Assembly (NCBI RefSeq): GCF_043876835.1 | Contig: NZ_JBAWJZ010000002.1 | Coordinates: forward strand, 496,001-560,000 | Length of the DNA stretch: 64,000 bases | Direction of reading: 5' to 3' | Source: Yeosuana sp043876835 | GTDB taxonomy: Bacteria; Bacteroidota; Bacteroidia; Flavobacteriales; Flavobacteriaceae | In this document: piece after piece, positions 1 to 7,913 of the stretch | How the letters are laid out: every line of letters begins with the position of its first letter | How positions within the stretch are numbered: the first letter of the stretch is position 1 | Notes under the pieces: generated by a model | What the model saw: the letters and a program-made list of their open reading frames with translations, nothing else | Told to the model about the DNA's origin: nothing | Database searches by the model: none | Made by a program: the position numbers and the translations under genes

Positions 1-31
1 CCTCTTTCTCCATCATGTCATTTGTACTCAT
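1..31 (-). CDS. PUR-family DNA/RNA-binding protein, 5' fragment only
   Basis: Only the first ten codons lie in the window: an ATG at 31-29 reading leftwards gives M-S-T-N-D-M-M-E-K-E. This resembles the start of the small PUR-alpha-like (DUF3276) proteins of Flavobacteriaceae, which begin with a short variable stretch followed by a Met-Glu-Lys-Glu-Glu motif. From memory, such a gene often sits next to the ABC exporter and nusB in this family, as it would here. The identification rests on ten residues plus context, so it is tentative; the bases left of the window decide it. Confidence 0.5.
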   Translation of the reverse strand, partial: MSTNDMMEKE

Positions 32-181
32 AGTTGTATTAAAATTTATAGGATTATAATTATATGTATCAAAAATCTAAAAAAAACAGATACTAAACAA
101 CAATTTATTAAGATTCTTTTAATATCAAATTCTATTAATTATTTTATCTAATCTTAAATTAAAATAAAATAAAGGGACAGA

Positions 182-1948
182 TTAATTATTAACAACAGTA
201 TTTTCGCTTAACTGTTTTAAATAGAGGTGTTTGTAATAACCTTCTTCATTTACAAGAGAGTCATGTGTGCCTTCCTGAACAATTTTTCCATTATCGAGCA
301 CAATAATTTTATCGGCATTTTTTGCTGAAGAAACTCTATGGCCAACAATTATGGTCGTTTTTCCTTTTGATGCTTTGTTTAAGTTTTTTAATATTTTTTC
401 TTCAGTTTCTGTATCAACAGCTGAAAGACAATCATCAAACAATAAAATTTCTGGATCTTTTATAAGTGCCCTTGCAATTGAAATACGCTGTTTTTGTCCA
501 CCAGAAAGCGTGATGCCCCGTTCACCAAGAATGGTTTCGTAGCCATTATTAAACTTTACTATATTTTTATGTACATGTGCTAGTTTTGCGGCTTCAATAA
601 CTTCTTCATCGGTTGCCTCTTCTTTGCCAAATTTAATGTTGTTCTTAATGGTGTCAGAAAACAAAAAGGCATCTTGTGGTACATAGCCAATACTGTTTCT
701 TAAATCTGTTAAATTGTGCTTGGTTATTTCAATTCCATTAACTAGAATAGAACCTTCTTTAATGTCATAGAGTCTTCCTATTAATTCTAAAATTGTTGAT
801 TTCCCTGCACCAGTTTTTCCTAAAATGGCAAGAGTTTGTCCTTGTTTAATGTTAAAACTAATGCCTTTTAATGCATTAATATTCGTGTCATCATAAGTAA
901 AAACTACATTATCAAAAATAATATCACCAGTAACTATTGTGTGTTCATTAACCGTATTTTTAATTTCCGGCTCCGTTTTTAAAAATTCATTAATTCGTTT
1001 TTGCGAAGCTTCTGCTTGTTGTATAATTGAAGTTACCCAACCAACAGTAGCTACAGGCCAAGTAAGCATATTCACATAAATAATAAACTCAGCAATGGTT
1101 CCTAAACTTTCAATCTGCCCATTAATGTATTGCAAACCACCTATATAAATTACTACTAAATTGCTTACCCCAATTAGTAAAATCATCATAGGAAAAAAGA
1201 AAGCCTCAACTTTTACTAAGTTAAGTTGATTTTGTTTACTTGTTGTTGAAAGGTCATCAAAATTTGTTGATGTTTGTTGTTCAATCCCGTAAGCCTTAAT
1301 AACCGAAATACCGCTAAATGCTTCCTGTGTAAAAGCTGATAGTTTTGATAAATACTCTTGAACAATAGTAGTGCGTTTATGAATTTCTTTACTTAATTTA
1401 TAGATAGCAATGGATAATATTGGTAAAGGTATAATGGTATAAAGTGTAAGTGTAGGAGCTTCATTATACATATATATGATTGCAATAATGAAAAGTGTTA
1501 TGGTATTGATGCTGTACATTAAAGCGGGACCAACATACATTCTTACTTTTCCAACATCTTCACTAATACGGTTCATTAAATCGCCGGTTCTGTTTTTTTT
1601 GTAAAAATTTAAAGAAAGTTTTTGGTAGTGTTCGTACACTTCATTTTTTAAATCATATTCAATATATCTTGAAACATTAATGATAGTTTGGCGCATTAAA
1701 AAACTTAACAAGCCAGCAATTATAGCAGCTCCAATAATATAAAAAATTATTTCGGCTAATTCTGCTTGAAGTGTGCTTTCGCCAGATTGTAACCCCTTTT
1801 TGTACTTTTCTACAACCGCAAAAATTTCTCTTACGTAACGTGGCGTGAAAAGTAAAAATATTCTTGCTATAATGGTGATGATAGTACCAATTACAAGGTG
1901 CCATTTATATTTTAAAAAATATTTATTTAAATGCTGTAATTCTTTCAT
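182..1948 (-). CDS. ABC exporter, fused permease and ATPase (MsbA/MdlB type)
   Basis: A 588-residue half-transporter expected to act as a homodimer in the inner membrane and export a hydrophobic substrate; which one cannot be read from the sequence. Residues about 1-320 are the six-helix ABC transmembrane domain. Residues about 340-580 are the nucleotide-binding domain: Walker A GKTGAGKST near 375-383, signature LSGGQKQR near 478-485, Walker B ILLFDD followed by the D-loop SAVD, and the switch histidine in VGHR. The residue after the Walker B aspartate, usually the catalytic Glu, is Asp here. The gene is divergent from nusB, and a candidate -7 element lies at 2001-2008. Length is normal for the family. 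Lipid A-core flipping (MsbA) is possible but unproven. Confidence 0.92.
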   Translation of the reverse strand: MKELQHLNKYFLKYKWHLVIGTIITIIARIFLLFTPRYVREIFAVVEKYKKGLQSGESTLQAELAEIIFYIIGAAIIAGLLSFLMRQTIINVSRYIEYDLKNEVYEHYQKLSLNFYKKNRTGDLMNRISEDVGKVRMYVGPALMYSINTITLFIIAIIYMYNEAPTLTLYTIIPLPILSIAIYKLSKEIHKRTTIVQEYLSKLSAFTQEAFSGISVIKAYGIEQQTSTNFDDLSTTSKQNQLNLVKVEAFFFPMMILLIGVSNLVVIYIGGLQYINGQIESLGTIAEFIIYVNMLTWPVATVGWVTSIIQQAEASQKRINEFLKTEPEIKNTVNEHTIVTGDIIFDNVVFTYDDTNINALKGISFNIKQGQTLAILGKTGAGKSTILELIGRLYDIKEGSILVNGIEITKHNLTDLRNSIGYVPQDAFLFSDTIKNNIKFGKEEATDEEVIEAAKLAHVHKNIVKFNNGYETILGERGITLSGGQKQRISIARALIKDPEILLFDDCLSAVDTETEEKILKNLNKASKGKTTIIVGHRVSSAKNADKIIVLDNGKIVQEGTHDSLVNEEGYYKHLYLKQLSENTVVNN

Positions 1949-2000
1949 TTACAGGTTTAGTGTTTTTCTTTGGTTTTGCAATTTTATTAAAGAGCAGGCA

Positions 2001-2008
2001 CAAAGATA
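2001..2008 (-). promoter_or_regulatory. Candidate -7 element for the ABC exporter gene
   Basis: On the minus strand the bases read TATCTTTG, an exact match to the Bacteroidota -7 consensus TAnnTTTG, 53 bases upstream of the exporter start codon. I see no good -33 TTTG at the right distance. Confidence 0.5.
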
Positions 2009-2123
2009 CAGCAATAAAAACAATTACATAGTTGGAAAGCCTATCTAAGCTGTTAAAAATTACTTAAACTAAATTTGATGCAATAAAAATAAAATAAGGT
2101 GTTATACTTTTTTAAAATAGTAT

Positions 2124-2131
2124 TATTTTTG
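2124..2131 (+). promoter_or_regulatory. Candidate -7 element for nusB
   Basis: TATTTTTG followed by C matches the Bacteroidota -7 consensus TAnnTTTG exactly and lies 56 bases upstream of the nusB start. It would also serve the downstream DUF1573 and yajC genes if these are co-transcribed. Confidence 0.55.
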
Positions 2132-2187
2132 CCGTTCAAAAGAAATGATTCTTTTACCTTTTAATTAAAATTAAGTTCTTTGTATAT

Positions 2188-3132
2188 ATGCTAAACAGAA
2201 GACATATTCGTGTAAAAGTGATGCAAACCATTTATGCGTTTAAAGGAAATGAAAGCGATGATTTGAGTAAAAATCAAAAGTTTTTATTATTCAGTATTGA
2301 TAATATGTACAATCTGTATTTGTTGTTAATATCGTTATTACTTGAAGTTCAAAAAAGAGCTGAAGATGATATAAGTAAAAAACAAAAAAAGCATCTCGCA
2401 ACTCAAGAAGACAAAGATCCAAACCGGAAATTTGTAAACAACGAACTGTTACAAATCATTAAAGAAAACATTCAATTAAAACATCAATTAGAGAACTTTA
2501 AATCTGTTGATTGGGAACTGGATAGTGAATATGTTGATGTTATTTTTAAAGCCATTATTTCCAGTGATTTGTACAAAGAGTACATGAAAACCAGAATCTC
2601 TGATTTTAAGGAAGACAAAGAGTTTATGGTTGATATTTTTAAAGATATTATAGCGCCAAACGAAAAACTTTATGAATATATTGAAGATAAAAACCTTACC
2701 TGGCTTGACGATCTTCCTACAGTAAACACCACCATTTTAAAGTTATTGCGTAAGGCTAAACCAACATCATCAGATAGTTTTTTTACACCTAAATTATACA
2801 AAGATCTAGACGATAAGCAATACGCTATTGATTTGTTTAAGAAAACAATTTTAAACCAAACAGCATTAAATAAAGAAATTGAATTAAAAACCCAAAACTG
2901 GGATTCAGATAGAATTGCCAATGTAGATTTTGTATTGCTGCAAATGGCCATTTGTGAGCTTCAAAATTTTTCTTCCATACCAGTAAAGGTTACCATAAAT
3001 GAATATTTAGAAATTGCCAAAGAATATTCCACACCAAAAAGCAGTATTTTTTTAAATGGTATTTTAGATAAACTGGTTAAGGAATATGAAAACGATGGAA
3101 AACTTAAAAAAATAGGCAGAGGATTGATGTAA
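2188..3132 (+). CDS. nusB: Transcription antitermination protein NusB
   Basis: NusB joins NusE (S10) and boxA RNA in the antitermination complex on rRNA operons. The C-terminal part (about residues 180-300) carries the NusB fold: a run containing VDFVLLQMAICEL, then IPVKVTINEYLEIAKEYS and a phenylalanine/leucine-N-G-[IV]-L-D-K ending, which matches the well-known NusB C-terminus position by position. At 314 residues it is about twice the length of the E. coli protein because of a helical, lysine-rich N-terminal extension, normal for Bacteroidota. It starts at an ATG 56 bases after a perfect -7 element and heads the nusB-DUF1573-yajC set. Confidence 0.95.
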   Translation: MLNRRHIRVKVMQTIYAFKGNESDDLSKNQKFLLFSIDNMYNLYLLLISLLLEVQKRAEDDISKKQKKHLATQEDKDPNRKFVNNELLQIIKENIQLKHQLENFKSVDWELDSEYVDVIFKAIISSDLYKEYMKTRISDFKEDKEFMVDIFKDIIAPNEKLYEYIEDKNLTWLDDLPTVNTTILKLLRKAKPTSSDSFFTPKLYKDLDDKQYAIDLFKKTILNQTALNKEIELKTQNWDSDRIANVDFVLLQMAICELQNFSSIPVKVTINEYLEIAKEYSTPKSSIFLNGILDKLVKEYENDGKLKKIGRGLM

Positions 3133-3214
3133 TTTTCTGTTAAGAAAGGACTAAATAGTTTTTAATAGATTAAATAATTGTTACTTTTACAAACCAATTA
3201 GAAAAATATATATT

Positions 3215-3676
3215 ATGAAAAAAGTTATATTAGGTTTAGCTGCTTTAAGTATATTATCTTTTACTTCATGTAAAGAAGATGCAACTAAAAAAATTGTTGA
3301 AAACAATGTAGTTGCTGCTGCTGAAAGAGATGCCAACGCATCAAAGTTTCCAATTATTTCATTTGACAAAATGGAACATGATTTTGGTGAAATTGAAGCA
3401 CACACACCTGTTGAAACAGAATTTAATTACACGAATACAGGAGATGCTCCGTTAGTAATTACAGATATTAAAAGTTCTTGCGGTTGTACAGTGCCGAAAG
3501 ATTGGAGTAGAGAGCCATTAGCTCCAGGAGAATCAGGTAAATTTTCAGTGAAATTTAATGGAAGTGGTTCTAATAAAATTACTAAAACAATTACTGTAAC
3601 AGCTAATACAGAAAAAGGTTCTGAAGTTGTTAAAATTACAGCATTTGTAAAACCAGCTCCAGTAACAACTAATTAA
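3215..3676 (+). CDS. DUF1573 lipoprotein
   Basis: A 153-residue secreted protein of unknown function. Residues 1-19 form a lipoprotein signal peptide with lipobox F-T-S-C, so Cys19 would be lipidated. The next residues are K-E-D, which fit the K-(D/E)2 surface lipoprotein export signal described in Flavobacteriia, so the protein may face outwards. Residues about 45-150 form one immunoglobulin-like DUF1573 domain, recognised by HDFGEI, the alternating TNTGDAPLVI strand and the SSCGCTVP motif. It lies 82 bases after nusB and 23 bases before yajC. A weaker -7-like TACTTTTA stands in front of it. The order nusB-DUF1573-yajC is a familiar flavobacterial arrangement. Confidence 0.88.
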   Translation: MKKVILGLAALSILSFTSCKEDATKKIVENNVVAAAERDANASKFPIISFDKMEHDFGEIEAHTPVETEFNYTNTGDAPLVITDIKSSCGCTVPKDWSREPLAPGESGKFSVKFNGSGSNKITKTITVTANTEKGSEVVKITAFVKPAPVTTN

Positions 3677-3699
3677 TTAAAAAATAAAAAAAATAAAAA

Positions 3700-3990
3700 A
3701 TGGGTGATATGGGACAGTTTTTACCGTTTATATTAATGTTTGTAGTAGTGTATTTCTTTATGATTGCACCTCAAATGAAACGTGCTAAAAAAGAAAAAAA
3801 GTTTGCTGCAGAATTAAAAAAAGGCGACAAAATTGTTACTAAAAGTGGTTTGCATGGTAAAATACTAGAACTTGGAGAAAAAGATAATACTTGTATTATT
3901 GAAACCATGTCTGGTAAAGTAAAGTTTGAGCGCTCAGCGATTTCAATGGAATTGAGCACTGCTGTAAATGCACCATCAAAAACAGCTTAA
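3700..3990 (+). CDS. yajC: Preprotein translocase subunit YajC
   Basis: YajC is the small accessory subunit of the SecDF-YajC holotranslocon in the inner membrane. This 96-residue protein has the standard layout: one N-terminal transmembrane helix (about residues 6-23, ending IAPQMKRAKKEKK) followed by a basic stretch and a small beta domain containing GDKIVTKSGLHGKI and the ETMSGKVKFERSAI strand. Length and order are typical. It is the last gene of the nusB set; a strong hairpin terminator begins 19 bases after its stop codon. Confidence 0.95.
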   Translation: MGDMGQFLPFILMFVVVYFFMIAPQMKRAKKEKKFAAELKKGDKIVTKSGLHGKILELGEKDNTCIIETMSGKVKFERSAISMELSTAVNAPSKTA

Positions 3991-4009
3991 TTTAAAAAAG
4001 CATATTATA

Positions 4010-4038
4010 AAAAAAGCTTCCATTTAGGAAGCTTTTTT
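4010..4038 (+). terminator. Rho-independent terminator after yajC
   Basis: A perfect 12-bp stem (4010-4021 with 4027-4038) around the loop ATTTA, ending in a run of T. Because the stem starts with A residues and ends with T residues it could also stop transcription of the minus-strand gene ending at 4041. Confidence 0.9.
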
Positions 4039-4040
4039 AT

Positions 4041-4637
4041 TTAACAATTTTTGTATTTGTCATTTAAACCAATGCCATTTAAAATCATAGGTTTAATTTT
4101 TTCTAAACGACTTAAAACGGTTGCTTCTCTTTTCGCCGTTTCAATGAATTCACAGTATTCTTTTTGTTTGTAAAGGGTTAACACATTAAAGCTATTATTA
4201 AATTCTTTATCAATTTTGAGAACATTTTTTAATGCTTCAGGAATAACTACCGTTTTAGTTTTTTCTGGTTTAATTTCTTTGCCTAATTTTTGATTTTCTA
4301 TAGCTTCCTTAACATATGCCAACACAATATTTTTATCGATATCATGAATTGACTCAAAGCGCATTTGTCTAAGTCCTTTGGTTTTTTCTTGAGCATTTAC
4401 CAATAGTTTTTGCTCATCTTTCAAGAATACACCATTAAAAAACCAAATGCCAAAATGGTTTTTATGAGCCCCTAAACCAATTATATTTTTCCCATTAAGA
4501 GAATAAATTGGAGCGTTCCATTTGATGGCTTCATCTAATTCTGAAGCAGAGTTGATAACAGAGCGTAAAATTGTTAATGCATCTCTAAATTTTTCATGGT
4601 CCTCAATGTATTCTTCTACTGAATTTGGTTTTTTCAT
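4041..4637 (-). CDS. DUF1801 / YdeI-OmpD-associated family protein
   Basis: A 198-residue cytoplasmic protein. Residues about 15-115 match the DUF1801 (YdhG-like) fold: the sequence AIKWNAPIYSLNGKNIIGLGAHKNHFGIWFF, broken here as KWNAPIY, GLGAHKNHFGIWF and FFNG, is characteristic. Residues about 130-195 resemble the C-terminal YdeI/OmpD-associated helical segment with the FIETAKREATVLSRLEKI helix. The biochemical role of these proteins is not established, although some family names mention bacteriocin protection. It stands alone, 76 bases from the creatininase gene and facing the yajC terminator. Confidence 0.8.
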   Translation of the reverse strand: MKKPNSVEEYIEDHEKFRDALTILRSVINSASELDEAIKWNAPIYSLNGKNIIGLGAHKNHFGIWFFNGVFLKDEQKLLVNAQEKTKGLRQMRFESIHDIDKNIVLAYVKEAIENQKLGKEIKPEKTKTVVIPEALKNVLKIDKEFNNSFNVLTLYKQKEYCEFIETAKREATVLSRLEKIKPMILNGIGLNDKYKNC

Positions 4638-4713
4638 AAAAGTTGGTTTTAAGAAGATTGTTTAAAAATTGCTAATGATTTTTCAATATAAAGCAAATCA
4701 AAGATGTAAAATT

Positions 4714-5478
4714 TTATTTATATAGGTCGTTAGTATCGGCCTTTGAAATGTCAATTAACAACTCTGCCATTTTTTCGCAAACATCTTTAAAGAATTTCTC
4801 GCCTTTCTCGCTGGATGCCGCTTTTGGATTTCCTACACCGGTGTCTTCACTTATTTGTGACCAAGGTCTTTCGGTCCAAGCCCACGCTTCAGAAAATGCT
4901 TTAATTTTGTTCTTTTTTTCCTTTCCTTCTCCCCATTCTTTTTTTGGTAACACTAATTCAGGTTTTAAGTATAGAATAAGACTTGTCTCCATTTCATCAG
5001 CATGGTCACCTGAGTTTTCAAAATAAAGATTTTTGTCTAATGATTTAAACCAATTAGTAACACAAATAAACATTTTCGGATACTTTAATCCTAGCTCTCT
5101 AACAATCGATTTCCAGTCGTTGCCACCGTGACTATTGAGAATCATTAATTTATAGATTCCTTGTCTATTTAACACTTCAATAATATCACTTAAAATAGCA
5201 AATCGCGTACTTGGATTCAAATTTATATCTAAATAAATGTCTGATTGCCCAGTGTTAGTGCCAAATGGAATGGAAGGTAAAACAATTACATTCGCACCCT
5301 TTTCCCAAGCTATTTTTGCTGATTCTGCTGCAATAAAATCCCCTTCAATAACATCTGTGGCATAAGGTAAATGGTAGTTATGAGCTTCTGTTGCTCCCCA
5401 AGGTAAAACAGCTAATTCAAACTTGGCATTTTTTAAATGTTTCCAGTTTGTTTCGGCCAATATGTAAGGTCTTATCAT
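4714..5478 (-). CDS. Creatininase-family amidohydrolase
   Basis: A 254-residue metal-dependent amidohydrolase of the creatininase family, which hydrolyses cyclic amides and related C-N bonds. Family motifs are present: an N-terminal P-W-G-A-T-E-A-H-N-Y-H-L-P segment (metal-binding Glu and His), NSHGGN near residue 116, and GDHADEMETS near residue 158, the metal ligand and catalytic Glu region. A late TGVGNPKAAS motif also fits. The first motif usually reads G-x-x-E-x-H-G-x-H; here Asn-Tyr replaces the Gly-x pair, so substrate preference may differ from creatininase. The gene looks monocistronic. The true substrate is unknown. Confidence 0.85.
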   Translation of the reverse strand: MIRPYILAETNWKHLKNAKFELAVLPWGATEAHNYHLPYATDVIEGDFIAAESAKIAWEKGANVIVLPSIPFGTNTGQSDIYLDINLNPSTRFAILSDIIEVLNRQGIYKLMILNSHGGNDWKSIVRELGLKYPKMFICVTNWFKSLDKNLYFENSGDHADEMETSLILYLKPELVLPKKEWGEGKEKKNKIKAFSEAWAWTERPWSQISEDTGVGNPKAASSEKGEKFFKDVCEKMAELLIDISKADTNDLYK

Positions 5479-5545
5479 GGGTTTTAAATTATTAGGTTAG
5501 TTTGTACAATTATTTTATAAACTTTTAAACGAAGTTAATTCAATG

Positions 5546-6775
5546 CTATTTTTTTAGTGCTGTTAATTCTGCAATCTTACAAATCACTTGGGTTGCTTTT
5601 TGCATACTTTCAACTGGCACATATTCGTATCGACCATGAAAGTTATGGCCACCAGCAAAAATATTAGGGCAAGGTAAACCCATATAGCTTAGTTGAGAGC
5701 CATCTGTTCCGCCACGAATGGCTTTAATCAATGGTTTTATATGAAGTTGTTTCATAGCTTCTTCAGCAATATCTACAATATGCATGACAGGTTCTACTTT
5801 TTCTTTCATGTTGAAATACTGATCTTTAATACTAATCTCAATAACTACTCTTCCATATTGTTCATTAATATCATCAGCTAATTTTTGCATAACTTCTTTT
5901 CTGGCTTCAAAATGACGTCTGTTATGGTCTCTAATAATATATTCCAACTCGGTTTCTTCTACTTCTCCCTTCATTGAACACAAATGAAAAAAGCCTTCAT
6001 AACCTTCAGTATGTTCTGGTGTTTCCAAGCGTGGTAATGAGTTTATAAACTCTTGAGCAATGTACATGGAGTTTATCATTTTACCTTTGGCATAACCAGG
6101 ATGCACTATTTTTCCTTTTACTTTTACAACTGCACCAGCTGCATTAAAGTTTTCGTATTCTAATTCTCCAATTTGACTACCATCCATAGTATAAGCCCAA
6201 TCGGCTCCAAATTTTGCAACATCAAACTTGTGTGCTCCACGGCCAATTTCTTCATCTGGTGTAAAACCAACACGTATTTTTCCGTGTTTGATTTCAGGAT
6301 GGTTTATTAAATGTTCCATAGCCGATACAATTTCGCAAATACCTGCTTTATCATCGGCACCAAGAAGGGTCGTTCCATCGGTTGTTATTAAGGTTTGACC
6401 TTTGTAAAGGTGTAAATCTTCAAAATAGTCTGGAGATAAGATAATATCTTGTTCTGCATTTAAAATAATGTCTTTTCCATCATAGTTTTCAATTATTTGA
6501 GGCTTAACATTTGTCCCTGTAAAATCTGGAGACGTATCAAAATGAGAAATAAAACCAATGGTTGGAACCTCATGATCAACATTGCTTGGTAAAGTAGCCA
6601 TGATATAAGCATTCTCGTCAATAGTTACCTCTTTCATACCTATTGCTTTTAGTTCTTCAACGAGCTTGTTTGCTAAATCCCATTGCTTTTTTGTGCTTGG
6701 AGTACTTTTAGAGGTTGGATCTGATTGCGTGTCGATAGTTGCATAGCTAATAAATCTATCTATAATGTTTTGCAT
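5546..6775 (-). CDS. pepT: Peptidase T (tripeptide aminopeptidase)
   Basis: A cytoplasmic zinc aminopeptidase of family M20 that releases the N-terminal residue of tripeptides. Dinuclear-metal residues are visible in SHFDTSPDF, LLGADDKAG, TPDEEIGRGA and the aspartate of TMDGSQIGEL, and the C-terminal part has AIRGGTDGSQLS and GGHNFHGRYE. I start it at the ATG at 6775, giving 409 residues, the usual PepT length. A longer reading to 6871 begins with TTG, adds 32 residues unlike PepT, and would overlap the pyrD promoter. A perfect -7 element lies 21 bases upstream at 6796-6803, divergent from pyrD. Confidence 0.95.
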   Translation of the reverse strand: MQNIIDRFISYATIDTQSDPTSKSTPSTKKQWDLANKLVEELKAIGMKEVTIDENAYIMATLPSNVDHEVPTIGFISHFDTSPDFTGTNVKPQIIENYDGKDIILNAEQDIILSPDYFEDLHLYKGQTLITTDGTTLLGADDKAGICEIVSAMEHLINHPEIKHGKIRVGFTPDEEIGRGAHKFDVAKFGADWAYTMDGSQIGELEYENFNAAGAVVKVKGKIVHPGYAKGKMINSMYIAQEFINSLPRLETPEHTEGYEGFFHLCSMKGEVEETELEYIIRDHNRRHFEARKEVMQKLADDINEQYGRVVIEISIKDQYFNMKEKVEPVMHIVDIAEEAMKQLHIKPLIKAIRGGTDGSQLSYMGLPCPNIFAGGHNFHGRYEYVPVESMQKATQVICKIAELTALKK

Positions 6776-6795
6776 GACGTTATTTTTTGTTCTAT

Positions 6796-6803
6796 CAAAA
6801 ATA
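6796..6803 (-). promoter_or_regulatory. Candidate -7 element for pepT
   Basis: The minus strand reads TATTTTTG, an exact TAnnTTTG match, 21 bases before the chosen pepT start. This placement supports the shorter start. Confidence 0.55.
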
Positions 6804-6850
6804 CTACTAATTTTTAAAAAGCTTATTGGTATTTTTTGAGAAATGAATAG

Positions 6851-6858
6851 TATTTTTG
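6851..6858 (+). promoter_or_regulatory. Candidate -7 element for pyrD
   Basis: TATTTTTG followed by C matches the -7 consensus and lies 18 bases upstream of the pyrD ATG. A TTGG at 21 bases upstream could serve as the -33 element. The mRNA leader would be only about 12-15 bases. Confidence 0.6.
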
Positions 6859-6876
6859 CACAGCAATTCAACCTAT

Positions 6877-7911
6877 ATGTACAAATCGCTTATACGTCCT
6901 ATCTTATTTTGGTTCGATCCTGAAGAAGTACATCATTTTACATTTTCTCTTATTAGGATTTTAAATAAAATCCCTTTGGTGTCCCAAATAATAAAAAAAC
7001 TTTATACAATCGAAGATGCAAGATTAGAAAAACAAGTTTTTGGGTTGACTTTTAAAAACCCTGTTGGATTAGCTGCCGGTTTTGATAAGAACGCTGTGTT
7101 GTATAATGAATTATCAAGTTTTGGATTTGGATTTATTGAAATTGGAACTGTAACTCCAAAAGGGCAAGCTGGAAATCCTAAAAAACGATTATTTAGGCTG
7201 AAAGAAGATCAAGGTATAATTAACAGAATGGGCTTTAATAATGATGGTTTAGAAGCAGCAATTAGTAATCTTAAAAAGAATAAAGGCCATGTAATTATTG
7301 GCGGAAATATTGGTAAAAATACTCATACAAAGCCCGATGATTATACACAGGATTATTTAGAATGTTTTAAGGCATTGCATCCATATGTTGATTATTTTGT
7401 GCTCAATGTAAGTTGTCCCAATGTTAGTAGTCATGCCAAATTAAATGATAAGGATTATTTAGAAGAGCTTATTGGTGCGGTTCAACAAGTTAATAAAGAT
7501 TTTGAAAAGCAAAAACCAATACTTTTAAAAATAGCACCAGATTTAAATGATAATCAATTAGATGAAATTGTTGAATTGGTTATTGCTACAAAATTAGATG
7601 GCGTTATAGCCAGCAACACATCAATTGACAGAAGTGGATTAAAAGTATCTCAAGAGCATTTAGAAACTATTGGAAATGGAGGCTTAAGTGGTCAGCCAAT
7701 TAAAGATAAAAGCACACGTGTTATTAAATATCTTTCAGAAAAAAGTAATAAAGCGTTTCCTATTATTGGTGTTGGAGGCATCCATTCTGCTAAAGATGCT
7801 TTAGAAAAATTAGATGCTGGAGCAGATTTAATCCAGGTGTATACCGGTTTTATTTATGAAGGCCCTCAACTTATTAAATCAATCAATAAATCCTTACTAA
7901 AAAGGGTATAA
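6877..7911 (+). CDS. pyrD: Dihydroorotate dehydrogenase (quinone), class 2
   Basis: Oxidises dihydroorotate to orotate in pyrimidine synthesis, passing electrons through FMN to membrane quinone. It is class 2 because residues about 1-40 form the amphipathic two-helix membrane-binding extension. The barrel shows FKNPVGLAAGFDKNA, the IEIGTVTPKGQ strand, INRMGFNNDG, NVSCPNVSSHA with the catalytic Ser region, and the FMN-phosphate site GVGGIHSAKDAL with IQVYTGFIYEGP. I start at the ATG at 6877 (344 residues); the longer reading starts at TTG 6856 inside the promoter. It ends two bases before the convergent metalloprotease gene. Confidence 0.96.
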   Translation: MYKSLIRPILFWFDPEEVHHFTFSLIRILNKIPLVSQIIKKLYTIEDARLEKQVFGLTFKNPVGLAAGFDKNAVLYNELSSFGFGFIEIGTVTPKGQAGNPKKRLFRLKEDQGIINRMGFNNDGLEAAISNLKKNKGHVIIGGNIGKNTHTKPDDYTQDYLECFKALHPYVDYFVLNVSCPNVSSHAKLNDKDYLEELIGAVQQVNKDFEKQKPILLKIAPDLNDNQLDEIVELVIATKLDGVIASNTSIDRSGLKVSQEHLETIGNGGLSGQPIKDKSTRVIKYLSEKSNKAFPIIGVGGIHSAKDALEKLDAGADLIQVYTGFIYEGPQLIKSINKSLLKRV

Positions 7912-7913
7912 CC

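Noticed and set aside
6776..6871. 32-residue N-terminal extension of PepT
   Set aside because: Starts at TTG, is unlike PepT, and would cover the pepT and pyrD promoters.
6901..6916. GGTTCGATCC resembling a tRNA T-loop
   Set aside because: It is inside pyrD in frame and no cloverleaf can be drawn around it; no tRNA was found in the window.
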